The notes under the pieces are model-generated. The model made no database searches. It saw only the letters and a list, made by a program, of their open reading frames with translations, and was not told the origin of the DNA. DNA of 64,000 nt from Brachynemurus nebulosus (lineage: Eukaryota > Arthropoda > Insecta > Neuroptera > Myrmeleontidae): NCBI GenBank assembly GCA_035578155.1, contig JAPWDM010000001.1, forward strand, positions 4,778,172 to 4,842,171, read 5' to 3'. A program made the position numbers and the translations under genes. Below are positions 12,382-24,995 of the stretch, one piece after another; position 1 is the stretch's first letter; each line of letters opens with the position of its first letter.

Positions 12382-13182
12382 TAAGGCTAAGATCACATTG
12401 GAAGCGGATACGTACGACTTAATTTGTCTGATGTAGTCGTGAGACTATTGTCGTCAGATAAAGTGGTCACACACTGTCAGCGTATACTTACGTAAATTTA
12501 TTTTAAAAATGAATCGGTTAAGAGATTATTTGTTTCTTGATACTAATATATAATTAATTATTATTTGATGAAAAATACGAATCGAAATTTTTGGGTTTAT
12601 AAATTATACAATAGAAGATCTACTGGTGGCGAATTTAGGAAATTATTTCCACATTTGAAAACAGATAAAAATAAGTTTTTTTTAATATTTTCGTATGAAT
12701 GAAGGAAGATTTAATGCTTTTGTAACCTCTAACCAAAGTTTTCTACGAATTTCTCTGTTAGAGTACTTTTTTTTGTTGCCTTTCAAGAACGAGAATTACA
12801 TATTAATGTTTCTATATACATTTAAATGTATCTATCCTTAATTTATCAAATAATAAGTTTTATAAAATAGTAGTTTGGTACTACAAAAATTGTAACAAAT
12901 GACAATATCCGTTAAAATTCAAATAATATTCATAAATTGTATTACTTTTACCTAAGTTGCCTATCTTCTTTATCTTCTACACGTACGACTAGTGCGAAAG
13001 AAAACAAACTTTTTTGTTTCAATTTTTAACACCAACGACTACGTAAGTGCGCGCAAGAATAACTCGTATCTAGTGTGACCACCTTCGTTCATTTGCATTA
13101 TTTGTTTCAATCTGACGTGTACGTACAAGTACGCACGAGTGATTTGTCGTACGTACCCGCTTCCAATGTGACTGTAGCCTAA
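12382..13182. mobile_element. Nested inverted-repeat element inside the piggyBac-like element
   Basis: The left end TAAGGCTAAGATCACATTGG plus AAGCGGATACGTACGAC matches the complement of the right end GTCGTACGTACCCGCTTCCA plus ATGTGACTGTAGCCTAA with few mismatches. Size 801 bp. The ends are rich in ACGTACG palindromes (for example ACGTGTACGTACAAGTACGC at 13118). No coding potential was recognised and I could not find a clear target duplication, so the superfamily is open. Confidence 0.8.
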
Positions 13183-13294
13183 CACTATGCACTTAAATAT
13201 ACTAAGTTAAAAGAAAAAAAAAATTTACGAAGTCAAATTTACGAAGGCTTAGTAACCATGTGACTATAAAATAAATTTAGTTATCCAGGGTTAA

Positions 13295-15172
13295 AAACTG
13301 TTAACAGCATCAATCAGTACATGTTTTGAGATACTTGTTAAATTTTTTTTCATAAAGAAATATTTGAAAATAGTGGAACTACAGCTGTATTCCAGGAGCA
13401 CGGACACTACTCGAGGTATTAGTTACATTATACATAGCTATAACTTTGGATCTAATGCTCCGACCGTTACGAAATTTAGTGAGAGTATTCTTGCGATAAT
13501 GCACTTAAAGAATATGCAATTAAAAAATAATGAACTTTTCCGACTATCACAACTGTATATCACCCATTAATCACCTAAAAATTCCATTTACTCATTCTAT
13601 CTGCGTGACTGTAAAAAAACCTCTCATTTCAAATTCGTTCGAATCTATTTTATAAATTATAGCACGCTTCTACATACTCGGTCAAGCTTTGCACCTTTTT
13701 TATACTCTTTGTCTTATTATTAGTTGCGATCATATTTTATACAAAAAACATGCTAGTGTATTAGCCTACTGCCCTTTCGATAATAAATTTTCAAATTTAA
13801 CTAACGTAACCGTATAACCTAAAGTATAATAATAATAAAAAATACATTTTAATAGTTATGTGTGTATGTTTGATAGTTAATTTTGAAAAATAAACAGCTT
13901 AAAATATTTACAAAACATGCATCGCACACCTATATGTAATATGTTACCTTACCACCTGTGACACAACCAACGTTGGCACCAACTTAAATAAATTCAAAAA
14001 TTTATTTAAAATAAATTTTCATAAATATTATTTTATAAATTTTATAATAGGTATATATAAAGTAATTCTAGAATTAATATACAAACTCTATTTTATTTTA
14101 AGATATTATTACTCTAGTCGTTTCTGCTCATTCGTACTAGGTACAGAACACCCCCGGATACGACAGATGATTCTAATTAGTCGTCGGGTTTCGTTACGTC
14201 ACATATTATATTACTTGGAGTTTGTTAAAGAGCCAATTTAGTGTTCACGCACGTCCAGAACTAATGTTATATTCTCTATATGTATATAATATCCTCCTTT
14301 TTATTAAAACGGGCTAGTAGTATTTACACGTTCATATTTAGGTGTCGGTATATCGCCCGCTCGACCACTAGCTGCAATGAAATTTTTCTCAGGAGTATGC
14401 AACTTTAATTAAATTTTCCAATTTTTTGATTATAATAAGAAGAAAGAATCGATTCAGTAACCGAATGATAATAAAAATTCAATCAAATTCTTGATTTGGT
14501 CAGAATATGTTTTCAATTCTTTAATTCTCAAAACATAGCTGAATGACGGAATATGTTAGTCTAATTCTTCTAGACTGTAGACCTATACTTTCCAGACTAT
14601 AATCACCCTATTATTTTCTACCAGAAATTGAACATAATTTATATGGCAAAAATATAAAGAAATGATGGGAATAGCGTCTGTTATAACTTATAAACAACAA
14701 ACATAACTTTTCATTCTTGAAAATTTCAGTTAAAGTTTTATTTTTGAAGTCATTTGATTGTATTATTGTATCATATTTAGAGTAGACAGTGAGGAACTTT
14801 AGCTGGTCAACTGTCCGTCACTGATGTAAAAAAATATCTATGCTAATTTTGCTCAAGTAAATAGAGGTATACATATACATAATACATATATCCATGAAAA
14901 TTGTGTAATTGTTTCAAGTATTGCTGCTACCCAAATGTCATTCTCACTGACTTTAAGCATAAATAATATTTACAATAGCCTAATAGTTTAGCTTGTATAA
15001 AACCATTTTAAACAAAAATTTTAATAAGGGAATATTTATTGTAATTTTACCTAAAGTTAGAATTTTAGAATAGATAATCAATAAGAATTTTATTTAATTT
15101 TTTTCTTTCTTTATTAAATTAGATCCTTTCCTTCCTGTTCCTTTATTTATTGTTTGGTTGATTAAACTAATA
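13295..15172. other. Intronic sequence, nothing recognised
   Basis: AT-rich; open frames short and unsupported. Confidence 0.5.
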
Positions 15173-16105
15173 GGGTAAGTGCGGGAGAGATGCCGCAGTA
15201 GCCATAGTTCGTCCGTTGATCGATAGATAGCGCTATTAATGGATCATATTTAAAATAACTTACTTATTTAAGCTGTATATGGTAACATTTATGATTAGTC
15301 CATCTGTTTACTAATTACTCAACTTTTTATTATTGAAAAGTAAGTTTTTTAACATAATATTTTATCAAGCATTTAATTCATTAGAATTTAAGAATGTATA
15401 TTTCATTGTTTTAATGAAGATGAGTTTTGTTATTAATTTAGGTATATTTTAAAAGAAGTGTACCTATAAAATTTTAGGTTAGACTTCCGTACTATGCTAG
15501 CTATAGCAACATGCGGCATCTATCCCAACAAAAAGGAGAGATGCCGCATTTAAAGTTGGTATAGATGCCGCATCATATTACATGTTAAAAACATAGATTT
15601 ATACCTTAATTATGCAATTTTTTTTTGGACTGTAAAATTATGCCACGTAAATATAAAAGATCCATTAATGGATCAGGAAGAGCTCTCATATTAGTGAAGA
15701 TAACGAAATTAATAATGATTGCCTGTGTATTGAATGTTTTGAAAAGTACTCGGAAACAAAAAAAAATGTTGATTGGTTAACATAAAGTGACAAAAGTGGT
15801 TACATATGGTATGCTTCATGTATGGAGATGTGTGTAAAATGCAAAATTTTTAATATGAACTATGCAGCGTCTCTCCTTCTTTGATGCGGCACCTCTTCCA
15901 TAGATGTGGGAGAGACGCCGCTTTGCAGACTCTACAGAAATTTTAATTATGAACCCTTTATAACTCAAAATTTAAAATTATTTATAAATGGTTTTAAAGA
16001 ACAATGTTTACATTTACCGTGTACCAAATTTCAAATCAATTAAATCTCTACTTTAAGAATTATCAAGTGTTTGCAAAATGTGCGGCATCGCTCCCGCATT
16101 CACCC
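15173..16105. mobile_element. TA-flanked MITE with internal copies of its terminal phrase (GGGAGAGATGCCGC)
   Basis: The left terminus GGGTAAGTGCGGGAGAGATG continues CCGCA. The right terminus is its complement, TGCGGCATCGCTCCCGCATT then CACCC. TA lies on each side (15171-15172, 16106-16107), consistent with a TA target duplication. Inside, the phrase ATGCGGCATCTATCCC or its complement recurs near 15511, 15535, 15560, 15863, 15885 and 15903. Those are the only GC-rich words in otherwise AT-rich DNA, which suggests repeated transposase-binding sites. 933 bp, no transposase. Confidence 0.88.
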
Positions 16106-16190
16106 TATTTTGCCATTGTTTTTTAATTGTTTTAATAACCATTTAGTTCCAAGTAGTGACCAACAAATGCAAGATTAAGTTCCTCATAAC

Positions 16191-16449
16191 CAGAGACGTG
16201 ATTACAATTTTTACACTCTGAAGTGACTTTGACTCAAGCACCCACGCCAGCACCGTTATCGTTTTTATTTTTTTCGAAAAATGCTGGTGATGAACAAAAA
16301 AAAATTCAAAAATTCTGAAAACCCTTTTCTACAATAAAAATTTTTCCCAATAAAAATTAATTTTCTGCGTTGTGCCCATATTTTCCCCTGTTGCACCCTT
16401 TTATTGTCATGCGCCCTGGAACGACTGCTCCACCTTAGTTACACCTCTG
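16191..16449. mobile_element. hAT-type MITE, 259 bp, diverged
   Basis: The left end CAGAGACGTGATTACAA and the complement of the right end (CAGAGGTGTAACTAAGGTGG) are imperfect inverted repeats beginning CAGAG, a common hAT terminus. The flanking 8-mers (CTCATAAC and CTAGTAAT) agree at only five positions, so the target duplication has decayed. Confidence 0.7.
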
Positions 16450-17291
16450 CTAGTAATTTGTTCTTGTACTAAGAATCTTGCTCTTAGTTTTAGTCTTATT
16501 CAGAGGTAGGTACTACAAAAGCAAATTCTCTTTGGATCCTCTTCTCTCTTGCATCTACAAATTGTATTACGATAAAGATTTTTACAAAATTTTCAAAAAT
16601 TCAGTAAGTTATTAATTAATAGGTAAATATTAAAACAAATATTTTACTTCACAAAATATGTACCTACATTTTATTTTTAATTGTAACAATTATTTCGAAC
16701 ATCAGTTGTTAATCTTCAAGAAACAGAAAGACCTTAGATTTTGTTCTAAAAGTAACGTTCGAATTCATTAACACTATTAATTAATTAACCAGAGATATTG
16801 GAGTTACATATTTCAAAAATGTTGACCACAATGTTTGGTAAATCTGTAGACTTTCTTCTACTTTAATAAGATTCTTGCTTTTTCTCTTGGTTTTCTTTCA
16901 TCCTCTGAGGTCATATAAACAATAAATTGGAAGGCGCGTTGGAGTTATGCAACAATATTGAGTAATAAACTCTTCCTCTCATGCTATTTCCAAATTAAGA
17001 ACTTTGACTTTAGGGGTATATTATTGGAAACTTTTCTTACAGACTTATGAAAGAAAAAAGTTGATTTTTTATCGGATAACGATGTAGATTCTCCTATTTA
17101 AATAACTTTTAAAGTATTCTAATTTGTCAACAACTGAGTAAATATTTGATGTACTTTATTTATATACAAATTACAAAACTCACTTATTATTAAAATTTAA
17201 CAAATGAAATAAATTTAAAAACTTAGCAAAGTTAATTTTTAATTATAAAAATTAATAAAATATTGTCACAACATTATACATAAAATAATAG
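16450..17291. other. Intronic sequence, nothing recognised
   Basis: AT-rich, no supported feature. Confidence 0.5.
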
Positions 17292-17570
17292 GGGATAATG
17301 TGGTAAGTGTGCAAACGGCGAAGGGGCAACGTGAAATATTCTTGTATATGTATACGTGTATGTAACACACAAGCCGTTGTAGCATATGTCACTGATTGCT
17401 CGCGTATCATAAATAATCATGTTATATAATAATAATCAAGCACTCTGTCTCCTCTATAGCTAGCACAAGCCGGAGAGCTTGCAAGTACCGAGCAGCATTT
17501 CACATTGTACGTCATGTTGTTGCCTACACCGTTGCCCCCCGTCACCTTTTGCCCCCTTTGAATATTGTGA
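17292..17570. mobile_element. Probable TA-flanked MITE, one end eroded
   Basis: The left end reads TA followed by GGGATAATGTGGTAAGTG, then GCAAACGGCGAAGGGGCAAC. A matching inverted segment near 17527-17570 (GTTGCCCCCCGTCACCTTTT, then GCCCCC) pairs with it, but the extreme right end is not clear. The terminal phrase style matches the elements at 15.2 and 34.9 kb. Confidence 0.5.
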
Positions 17571-17968
17571 CAATTATATCTACAGCTGATACATTAACCA
17601 TGTTGTGTTTATATAATTATCATCAAGATGGCGACACATTGAAACGTACATATACACCAATTACAATATTATATATTTTACATGGAGAAAAATTATTGCA
17701 CAACATTTTCACTTGATCTATTATATTAGTTTGGTTCAATAATTTATGTTTGTTCTATTAATTAAATTTGGTATAGCCAGTATCAAGTGTAGAACGAATT
17801 CTTTGCATTTTTGAAATTCCAATCATTTTTAAGTGAGAGATGTTAGTAACGACACACTGTCTACGGTTATTATTTATGCGGTATTGGTCATCAACAACAC
17901 ATACGTCTTTGACCAAACCAACAATATTATACTTTGACTTTTTGTAATATTTTGTTTACATTCATTAA

Positions 17969-18827
17969 GGAGTTAAAATAAAAAAGCAACTTTTTTATTT
18001 ATGATTATTTTGCTTGTTGAAATTTTTTTCCAATTAGGAATGGTTTCAAATAGAAAATTTTGTTTTTGAAACATTCATTACTCTTCCCTGTGGGGGAAGG
18101 GGGCCCTTTTTCACAAGTTTTTATGCGTTTATAAGGAAGGCCATATCTCAAAAAGTAATGAATATTTTTTAAATATTTTTTCATTATTTTATTCCTAAAG
18201 GACCTGTCTATAAAGCTGAGTATGGGTTTAAGGTAATTTTAAAAATTAACTATAAAATTGTAATTCCAAAGTTCTAAAAATTATAAAACCCAATATTTTA
18301 TTAAAAAAAAAAATGTTTAAAAATAGTTACAATTGTTCAAATGGAAAAAGCATACTCCACTTTATGCGCAATATGTTTATGAACAAAATAAAAAAAATTA
18401 AGTCTCTATCTTTTCTAGAACTTGAGATATGATTTTCCTTGTCGGAAAAAACACAAGTTTCGGGAAACGGTAAAAAACAAAAATAATAACAAAAGAAGCG
18501 GTTTACTCACTGTTTATTAAAACGTCTACAAAGGCATACAAATAAAAGAACATTATCTCAATACATACTATAACTCGTGTACTCACCAAAACTATAAATA
18601 TTACTGCTCAAATCGCGAAGGGGGGGGGCGAGCGTTATCTGCAAAGAAGCAGCAATTTGACTGTGCAGCGGCTTACAAACAAATATTTTTCTACTTGAAA
18701 AAAAAATTTTTTTTGGTCATGTTTTATATATCACCGTGTTTGTAAAGAACCACAGAACGAAATAAAAACAAAAAACGAGATTCGAAAAAAGTTAGTTTAT
18801 GAGCCATTTCTGGCGTGAACTCCTCCG
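17969..18827. mobile_element. TTAA-flanked repeat family A, copy 1 (empty of the 38-kb nested insertion)
   Basis: 859 bp bounded by TTAA (17965-17968 and 18828-18831). Inverted ends are GGAGTTAAAATA and the complement of GTGAACTCCTCC. It aligns almost throughout with 37810-39343, for example CATTCATTACTCTTCCCTGT, TTTTTCATTATTTTATTCCT and GAAAAAGCATACTCCACTTT (with flanking variants). At the point where copy 2 carries a 647-bp insertion this copy runs straight through (AAGCTGAGTATGGG). No protein is coded. Confidence 0.9.
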
Positions 18828-18831
18828 TTAA

Positions 18832-19660
18832 ATAGCGAACGCATTTTAATTTACTTATTTTTACACATTTTTAAATTACAAATAGACCATTACCATCTTC
18901 GAAAATTGTACATTATTTAACTTTTAATTAGATTTAATTTCTATTTACAATATTTTTTTTAAAAACATTTTTATTAAAATTTTTTCTAAATTGTTGATAC
19001 TGAAAATAAAATATCAATAAAAACGATTGTAAACAAACTAAGTTTGTAGTAGAAGAATTGAATTATATGGTCACAATATTTGGTCTCGGGGATATATTAC
19101 GAAATAGATGAGTAAACTTAAAGCATTTAAAGTTCCCCAGTATAACTATTTTTATTTCAGTAGTGTTGAGTCGAGACAACTTTTTTTGTGTACTAACACA
19201 CGTGACTCCGTATATTAAGGTGTGTAGTACAGAGCGAATGACTCTTCTGGAGTACACTAGCACACTGTGCTAGGAGCGTAATATGATAGGTACAGCACAG
19301 CACACTAGCATAATGTGCCGTCGTACTCAACACATCTATCACACTCCCGGACTGTGGAGTTTTGTGACATTCTTAAATGCAAAAGGGGGCCGCAGATCAA
19401 AAAGTTTGAAGAACACTGGCCCAAAGTTTCACATATGCATACAGTAAAGTTCGAACATGAACTGGTTGATGGTTTGTGCCACAAATGGTGTCATGACGGA
19501 TATTGTGTTAGCAACTATTTTTTTAAAAAGTCGCACAGTACACTGAACATTTGAATGAGTCGCTCTTTTAGAACAATTAGTCTCTGATAATTTTGTGCGT
19601 ACCGATCACATATAGAATGGCATATTACGATGATTATCAGTTTTCTAAATTACATTTATT
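18832..19660. other. Intronic sequence with an isolated hAT-type end near 19,385-19,418
   Basis: AAAAAGTTTGAAGAACACTG at 19,399-19,418 reads, on the minus strand, like the common insect hAT terminus CAGTG-TTCTTCAAACTTTTT followed by a GC-rich phrase. A partner end is not visible. A comparable isolated end (GGAAACACTGTTTTAGAG) lies near 20,306. No gene supported. Confidence 0.45.
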
Positions 19661-20035
19661 AATTTGAATAACATTTGGTCGTGTAATATGAAATGCTATT
19701 TTCCGACCAGTTCGTCTACCATATAATTCAGATAAATATTAACACTTTCTTAAGCTTTCGAGAATTGTGTAAAAGCCCTTCTTTAATTTTAAATAGAATT
19801 ATTGTATCCTGGAATCATTTCGGCCATTAATTGAAATAACATTTAGTCGTGTAATATGAAATGTCGTTTTACGACCTCTTGGCCCAACATGTTATTCAGA
19901 TAAGTATCGACACTTTCTTAAGCATTAGATAAATGTTTAAAAGTCATTCTTTAATCTTAAATAAAATTGACTACTGGAGTAATATTAGGAGTCGTGTAAT
20001 ATGAAATATCGTTCTCCGACCATTTGATCGACCGT
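19661..20035 (-). repeat. Satellite family B (about 140-170 bp unit), three units
   Basis: GTCGTGTAATATGAAAT recurs at 19678, 19846 and 19991, each followed by a variable base and CGACC-type word, then TTCAGATAARTATYRACACT and TTTCTTAAGC in the first two units. The same family occurs inverted at 62,105-62,975. Confidence 0.85.
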
Positions 20036-21390
20036 ATATTCTTACCAAGTTAGCCCCGCCACTTTTTTTTTTGAATAAAAGAGTTGTGCCGTATTGTACT
20101 AATCGTGTGCTATCATAGCTAAAAAAAATTAATTTCCAAAACATGTGATTTCTATCGCCAAGAACCTTTTTTTCATAAAGCTAGCCCAATCGTTTTCTTA
20201 TGTTTTTAAAGCAAAAATAAAAATTATAAATATTTTTTGTAATTCATTTTTAATTGATACATCTTTCTATGGATCGGTGAGGTACTTTCACGGACCGGCG
20301 ATTAGGAAACACTGTTTTAGAGTGAGTCTCGTACTTGTGTGACTCAACATTATTTCAGGACAAAAAAAAAAAATTAAACAATTTTTGAAAATTTCTTTCC
20401 GCTTCCATCAGACCTGCATCAGACTCTGAAAATTTGTACTCCTGTTTATTTTCCCGAAAAACAAACCCCAGTGTCTGTTTGATTTCGCCTCTTTATCTAA
20501 CACAGTTTTACATAAAAGCCGTAGCCAAAGAAGATAACAGTGTGAATTGAACATTTTAATGTATATATTTTTATTGCACACGATATCAACTTCCGTTTAC
20601 TTGCGGTCAATAAGTATGTATGATTTATAACTATTGGATTCTAAGCTCATTTCGGCGGTTTACGGATCATCTATTGTTAACCATAAAGAATAAATAGTCA
20701 ACCGACCATTCTAATATTATACGTTACGTAATATACAACAGCACACACCCTTAACGTTACGGCGGGGTTGACGCTCGTGCACTCAAATAAAAGTCTAAAG
20801 AATAGATTAAACAGACAGGCTGGCAATATTTGGTGGTACTGATTTCGAAAAATTAGATTTATGTTCTTTCGATCGTTGAAGAAAGAAAAAATAATGATTC
20901 TTTTTGTTTGTTTCCTTTTAGAAATATCACCAGAAACTAGAAGAGAGAGTATTTTTTGTTATAGAGTAGGCATTTAGCATTATTTTTGGGTGCTACAAGC
21001 CTTCAAAATTTCAAATTTACTGGAAATTTTCAAAAAAAATACGTAGATAAGTTTAAAATATAACATTTGTGCCTAATATATAATTCGTTGCCGTTTAAAA
21101 AAAGCAATTCGTTGCGTTCACATGCAAATCTATCTTTTTCCAATGCACTAGTTCGTATTAATTTTCACCGTATTGTGTATATTATCTATATACCGATCGT
21201 GCAGTGGTACTGTATATGTACGTCCTTTACCTCATCCACCCCCCAGAAATCAGTTCTTTTTAGATAAAATTCACTATATTTTTGACGTGATGGTGGAGGC
21301 TTCGGGTACTCATTTCTAGACATCCGAATTTTTTTTTTATACAATTATTTCAGTTTCTAAAAACATCATACATAAGAATATAACCAATAC
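20036..21390. other. Intronic sequence, nothing recognised
   Basis: A GC-richer patch near 20.70-20.78 kb has no recognisable identity. No gene supported. Confidence 0.5.
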
Positions 21391-21680
21391 TGGATTTACA
21401 CTAGTGGCACCAGGGGCTAGTGCCCAGGGCGGCAAAATTTGAGACGTGAGAACGAAAAGGGGGTAGAAAGCTCTTTTTTTGGCTCGTACTTTTTTTAGAG
21501 AAACGTTTTTAAAAAAGCGAATTAGTAGTCTGAAAAAGTAAAAATATCTTTTTGTCTCGTCATTTATTCTTTTTAGGGAAAAGTTTTAAAAAATTGGTTT
21601 TTTCCCAGAAGCCCAGTATTTTTCTTAGCACTGACATTTTTCATGGATTTCCAGGACGGCACTTAGAGTAAATCCGTCCG
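21391..21680. mobile_element. hAT-type MITE family C, diverged copy
   Basis: The ends CTGGATTTACACTAGTGG and the complement of CACTTAGAGTAAATCCGTCC form imperfect inverted repeats. The interior has GCCCAGGGCGGCAAAATTTG and CTCGTCATTTATTCTTTTTA, words shared with copies at 44.7 and 57.8 kb (GGGGCGGCATTTTTC, GCTCGTCACTTATTTTTTTA). The exact ends and duplication are not recoverable. Confidence 0.7.
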
Positions 21681-24271
21681 TGGATGTAGTGGAAGTGTTA
21701 CAACGGAAGCAGAAACGGAAACAGAGATGATAATTTTGACAACCAAATGATGACCTTCGTTTTTGATCTGATCAAACCAAAAATTAATTTTTGCTCAATA
21801 GTTGTTCTAAGGACCTTCTTTGAAATTCGGCAAAAGAAGAAACTTTAACCTGCCCATCATTCCGTATGTAAATTTTTAGTCATCCCTTAATCTTGTCCTC
21901 TTATCACGCACCTAAACTTTTTTGAAGTGTCGAACTTTTATTTGGACTACTGTATTTCTAAATTATTGTAGAATTTTTGTAGTTGCTTAAACAGAAACGG
22001 ACATCCGGTACGTCGCTAATCATAATGGTAATTTAAAATTTATGTAATTCCAACAAAAGCGATTATTATTCAGTCCCAGCTGATCTAGTTTGATAATTTC
22101 TCAATCACTCATATATGTATATGATTTTTGTTCAGTTGTTTTATGATTTTAGATTGATCATAAGGGCGTCTGAACAAGCGAATAATATTGCAAGAAGTAT
22201 AGACTAAAACATCGATTAATTATCAAGAGAAAAAATTTGTCTGTTAAGCCAACCAAAAGACTTCAGAAAACTGATAAGTACCGTCGTATTAAACCACAAA
22301 AGCTTTAGATACAATAAGCAACTTTCTTATTCTTTATTATGTAATCGGAAAGTTTTAATAACTTATTTTTGTCTCAATAAATTATACAATAACTTCAAAG
22401 TATACCAATAAAAACCCTTAACAATAATTATGATAATTTTCGTAAATATTGTAGTATTTTGGAAATAAACAAAATATGGCAACCGAAAATTCTAATATTA
22501 CGATAAACAAATTGTCCATGAACGGTGAAGAAACAACAAACATGTGTCGCTGTATTTCGTCTATTTTGATCCTTGTTTATTATTATTTGTGATTATAATA
22601 GTTTCTATGATCGGGGAAACTTTACAATAATCTAGTACATAGTTATAGATATTTTCGTATAATATTGTTCGTGATAATTCACTGCTGCTCGGTTTCCACC
22701 ACTGCTACAACTGTATATAATTTTACTTACTTACCTACCAGCAGTTTAATATTGAGGAGAGTGGTAACTACACATCCAGAATGAGTGCCACGTGTGGAGT
22801 TTTCTAACAGCTACAAATCATATACAGATGTCACACCATTTACACAAACACTGTATTATTATTATTGTACTGACCAGTTTGAAAAAGATCACAAGTATAT
22901 TGAGATTTGTATAATAGTATGTACGTAAGTACGTACCTATTGGTTATTTTCGAATGTTGGGTTCGGATTCTAGATTTTCCGTTGTTATTTTCCCGTTCAA
23001 ATTAGCTACATAGTCAAAGAAAAGTATGATAATCAGGCCAGTTTGAGTAGCATTGGTGCGGTTTTAAACGAATTTTAACCGTTTTAATGTCTGAGGAACC
23101 CAAAATTCGGACCAAAGACCAAAAATCCGGATGAAAACTTTTCGAAACAGAACTTTTTATTCGGACATATTGTATCTCCGGATCTATTGGGGCTAGAGAA
23201 ATCTAGAGAAATGAAATTAGGCTCAAGTTACTTATATGTACGGAGTACTAAGAGAAGTAAAATTTTGACATATTCTGATCGGTGGTTCTTGAGTAACTGC
23301 TATCTTTAACTTTTAAAAATTCCCGAATATTTTAAGGGTACTCTCATAAGTTATGCGACTAAGGAAAATTTTTATTTTGTTGCCACACTTATTTTCCTTA
23401 TTAGAAACAAAAAAAAAAAAAAAAAAAAATAGAAACTTAGCAAGGCAGAAGTTACAGACAGCATACATACAATCGACAATTGATTTTTTGAAATGGTGTC
23501 AGAGTAGGTGGGGATGATTTGAAATATTGACAATCACCTTGGAGGGCCGGAGCTAAAATTTCAGTGTGCAGTAACTTTGTTTTCGATAACTGTCATTAAA
23601 AATGCATCCATCTACTCCTAAATTTGCAAAATACATTTTGGTTCTTTAAAATCTTTGAACAGAGTGGTCTGTTTCATTGGTGTTTTTTTTTTGCTATTAT
23701 CCATAAATATCAACCGCTTATGAGTTTCTTTGATTAGAACCCGTTTCCCTAAACAAATTCCAAAAATTAAAAACGGGTGGGGAAGTTTTACAACTTCGTT
23801 GTTAGCTTTTGTAATCTTATTCGATTGTAATATGATGGTGTAGGGGCTGGGAAGAAATTATTTAACTTTATCAGCATTTGAGTTGTCAAATTACCGCGAT
23901 TTCGTTAAACGTGGTCTTAGCCACTTTCTAACTGTAAAATAGAGTCGTCAGTACCCAATAACAATATGATTGTATCCCTGACGAGATTTTATAATTTTAG
24001 TTACTTTTTGTCGGATGAATATTTTTCATCCCAAAATCAAAATTTCCATTTTTGTTTCAAAATTTTTTGAACAATTTTGGTATCGTGTCTATGTGTCTGT
24101 TAGTTCGTTTATGTGTTCGGGATTACGTTGATACTTTTAGGGCATATGGGGATTCGTTTTCAGTAAATTGCAACACATGCGCAAACGTGATATCTGTGTT
24201 TGAACTCCAATAAATTTATCCGGTAAATTCTGAGATTACTTCATGACATTTCGCCATTTTATACAAACATA
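21681..24271. other. Intronic sequence; 21-bp A run at about 23,409-23,429
   Basis: The poly-A tract could be a retroposon tail, but no element body is recognised upstream. Otherwise AT-rich without supported features. Confidence 0.5.
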
Positions 24272-24993
24272 TTAGGTCATACCACAAGTTTTGACACATT
24301 TTGTTTTGTAATTATTTTTATTTGTGTAAATAATTAAATTATACACAATATATAAAATTAATCAGTAGTCTCTTGAGTTATCAATGATCCGTCTCCGAAC
24401 TTCTGGTAATTTAAACACACCACTAAAAGTACCATTTTCTGTTTAACCTACCAATTATTTCATTTAACTTAAAATCGAGACCTTCTTTCGAGAGCTGGAT
24501 AATTCCCTCTTCAAATTGCTTTTGTACTGTAGTATGAGGAATGCCTACATGTTGACTAAGATGTTCGACAGATTAGTTGGGTATCACACTTAATGCTTCC
24601 TTAATTTTATCAAAAGCTTCCAGTCTAGAGGTTGATGTTGGTCGACCTTTCCTCGACAAGTCTTCTGTCTGTACTCTTTCATCTTTGTAAGCCACTTCAC
24701 GACCGTTCTCTTACTAAGAGCATGACACCCTACACATTTCAATAGAAACTTATGCAAAATTCCCGCAGCGTAATTAAGGAAGATGCAAAATTTTAAAAAA
24801 ATTCCTTGTTCTTGCACGAAAATTGATTTTTAAAATTTTTTATTCTCAAAAATGACCTTTTAATCACAATAATCCTATCAAAAGAAAATTCAGTGTTCGC
24901 TCTATACAAAGCACGAAATATGACCGCTTAATCTTAAATACGTAAAGAAATATCAAATACAAAAAAAGTGTCGAAACTTGTGGTATGACCTAA
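24272..24993 (-). mobile_element. mariner-like element, internally deleted, with inverted repeats and TA duplication
   Basis: The termini TTAGGTCATACCACAAGTTT + TGACAC and, on the other side, TTAGGTCATACCACAAGTTT + CGACAC are near-identical inverted repeats. Each is flanked by TA (24270-24271 and 24994-24995), the mariner target site. At 722 bp it is about half the usual mariner length. Only the transposase N-terminal DNA-binding part remains on the minus strand (separate entry); the catalytic DD34D region is absent. Confidence 0.92.
24423..24817 (-). pseudogene. mariner-like transposase, N-terminal DNA-binding fragment
   Basis: On the minus strand, ATG at 24817 opens a frame with LKFCIFLNYAAGILHKFL and ALSKRTVVKWLTKMKEYRQK, matching the first helix-turn-helix of mariner transposases (typically ...LSRTQVFEWHKRFKEGRE). 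After a frameshift and stop the second helix-turn-helix follows (SVEHLSQHVGIPHTTVQK), then a stop after ...GRLNRKWYF. The catalytic domain is not encoded, so it is non-functional. The start lies about 175 bp inside the right terminus, as expected for mariner. Confidence 0.8.
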
Positions 24994-24995
24994 TA

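Larger units (their letters stand above)
11924..13290 (+). mobile_element. piggyBac-like non-autonomous element with TTAA target sites and a possible transposase-start remnant
   Basis: The termini are CCCTGGATAACTAAA and its complement TTTAGTTATCCAGGG, bounded on both sides by TTAA (11920-11923 and 13291-13294). TTAA duplication together with a 5'-CCC end is the hallmark of piggyBac transposons. Subterminal sequence (CTTCGTCATTTTGACG on the left; ACGAAGTCAAATTTACGAAG on the right) also pairs partially. An ATG in strong context (AAAACAATGG, 12280) opens a 16-codon frame reading MATNEDRESERIRQFL, which may be what is left of a transposase N terminus. Most of the coding region is missing. A second inverted-repeat element (12382-13182) sits inside. 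Confidence 0.85.

Noticed and set aside
23409..23429. A run as a retroposon tail
   Set aside because: No recognisable SINE, LINE or processed gene upstream and no target duplication found.
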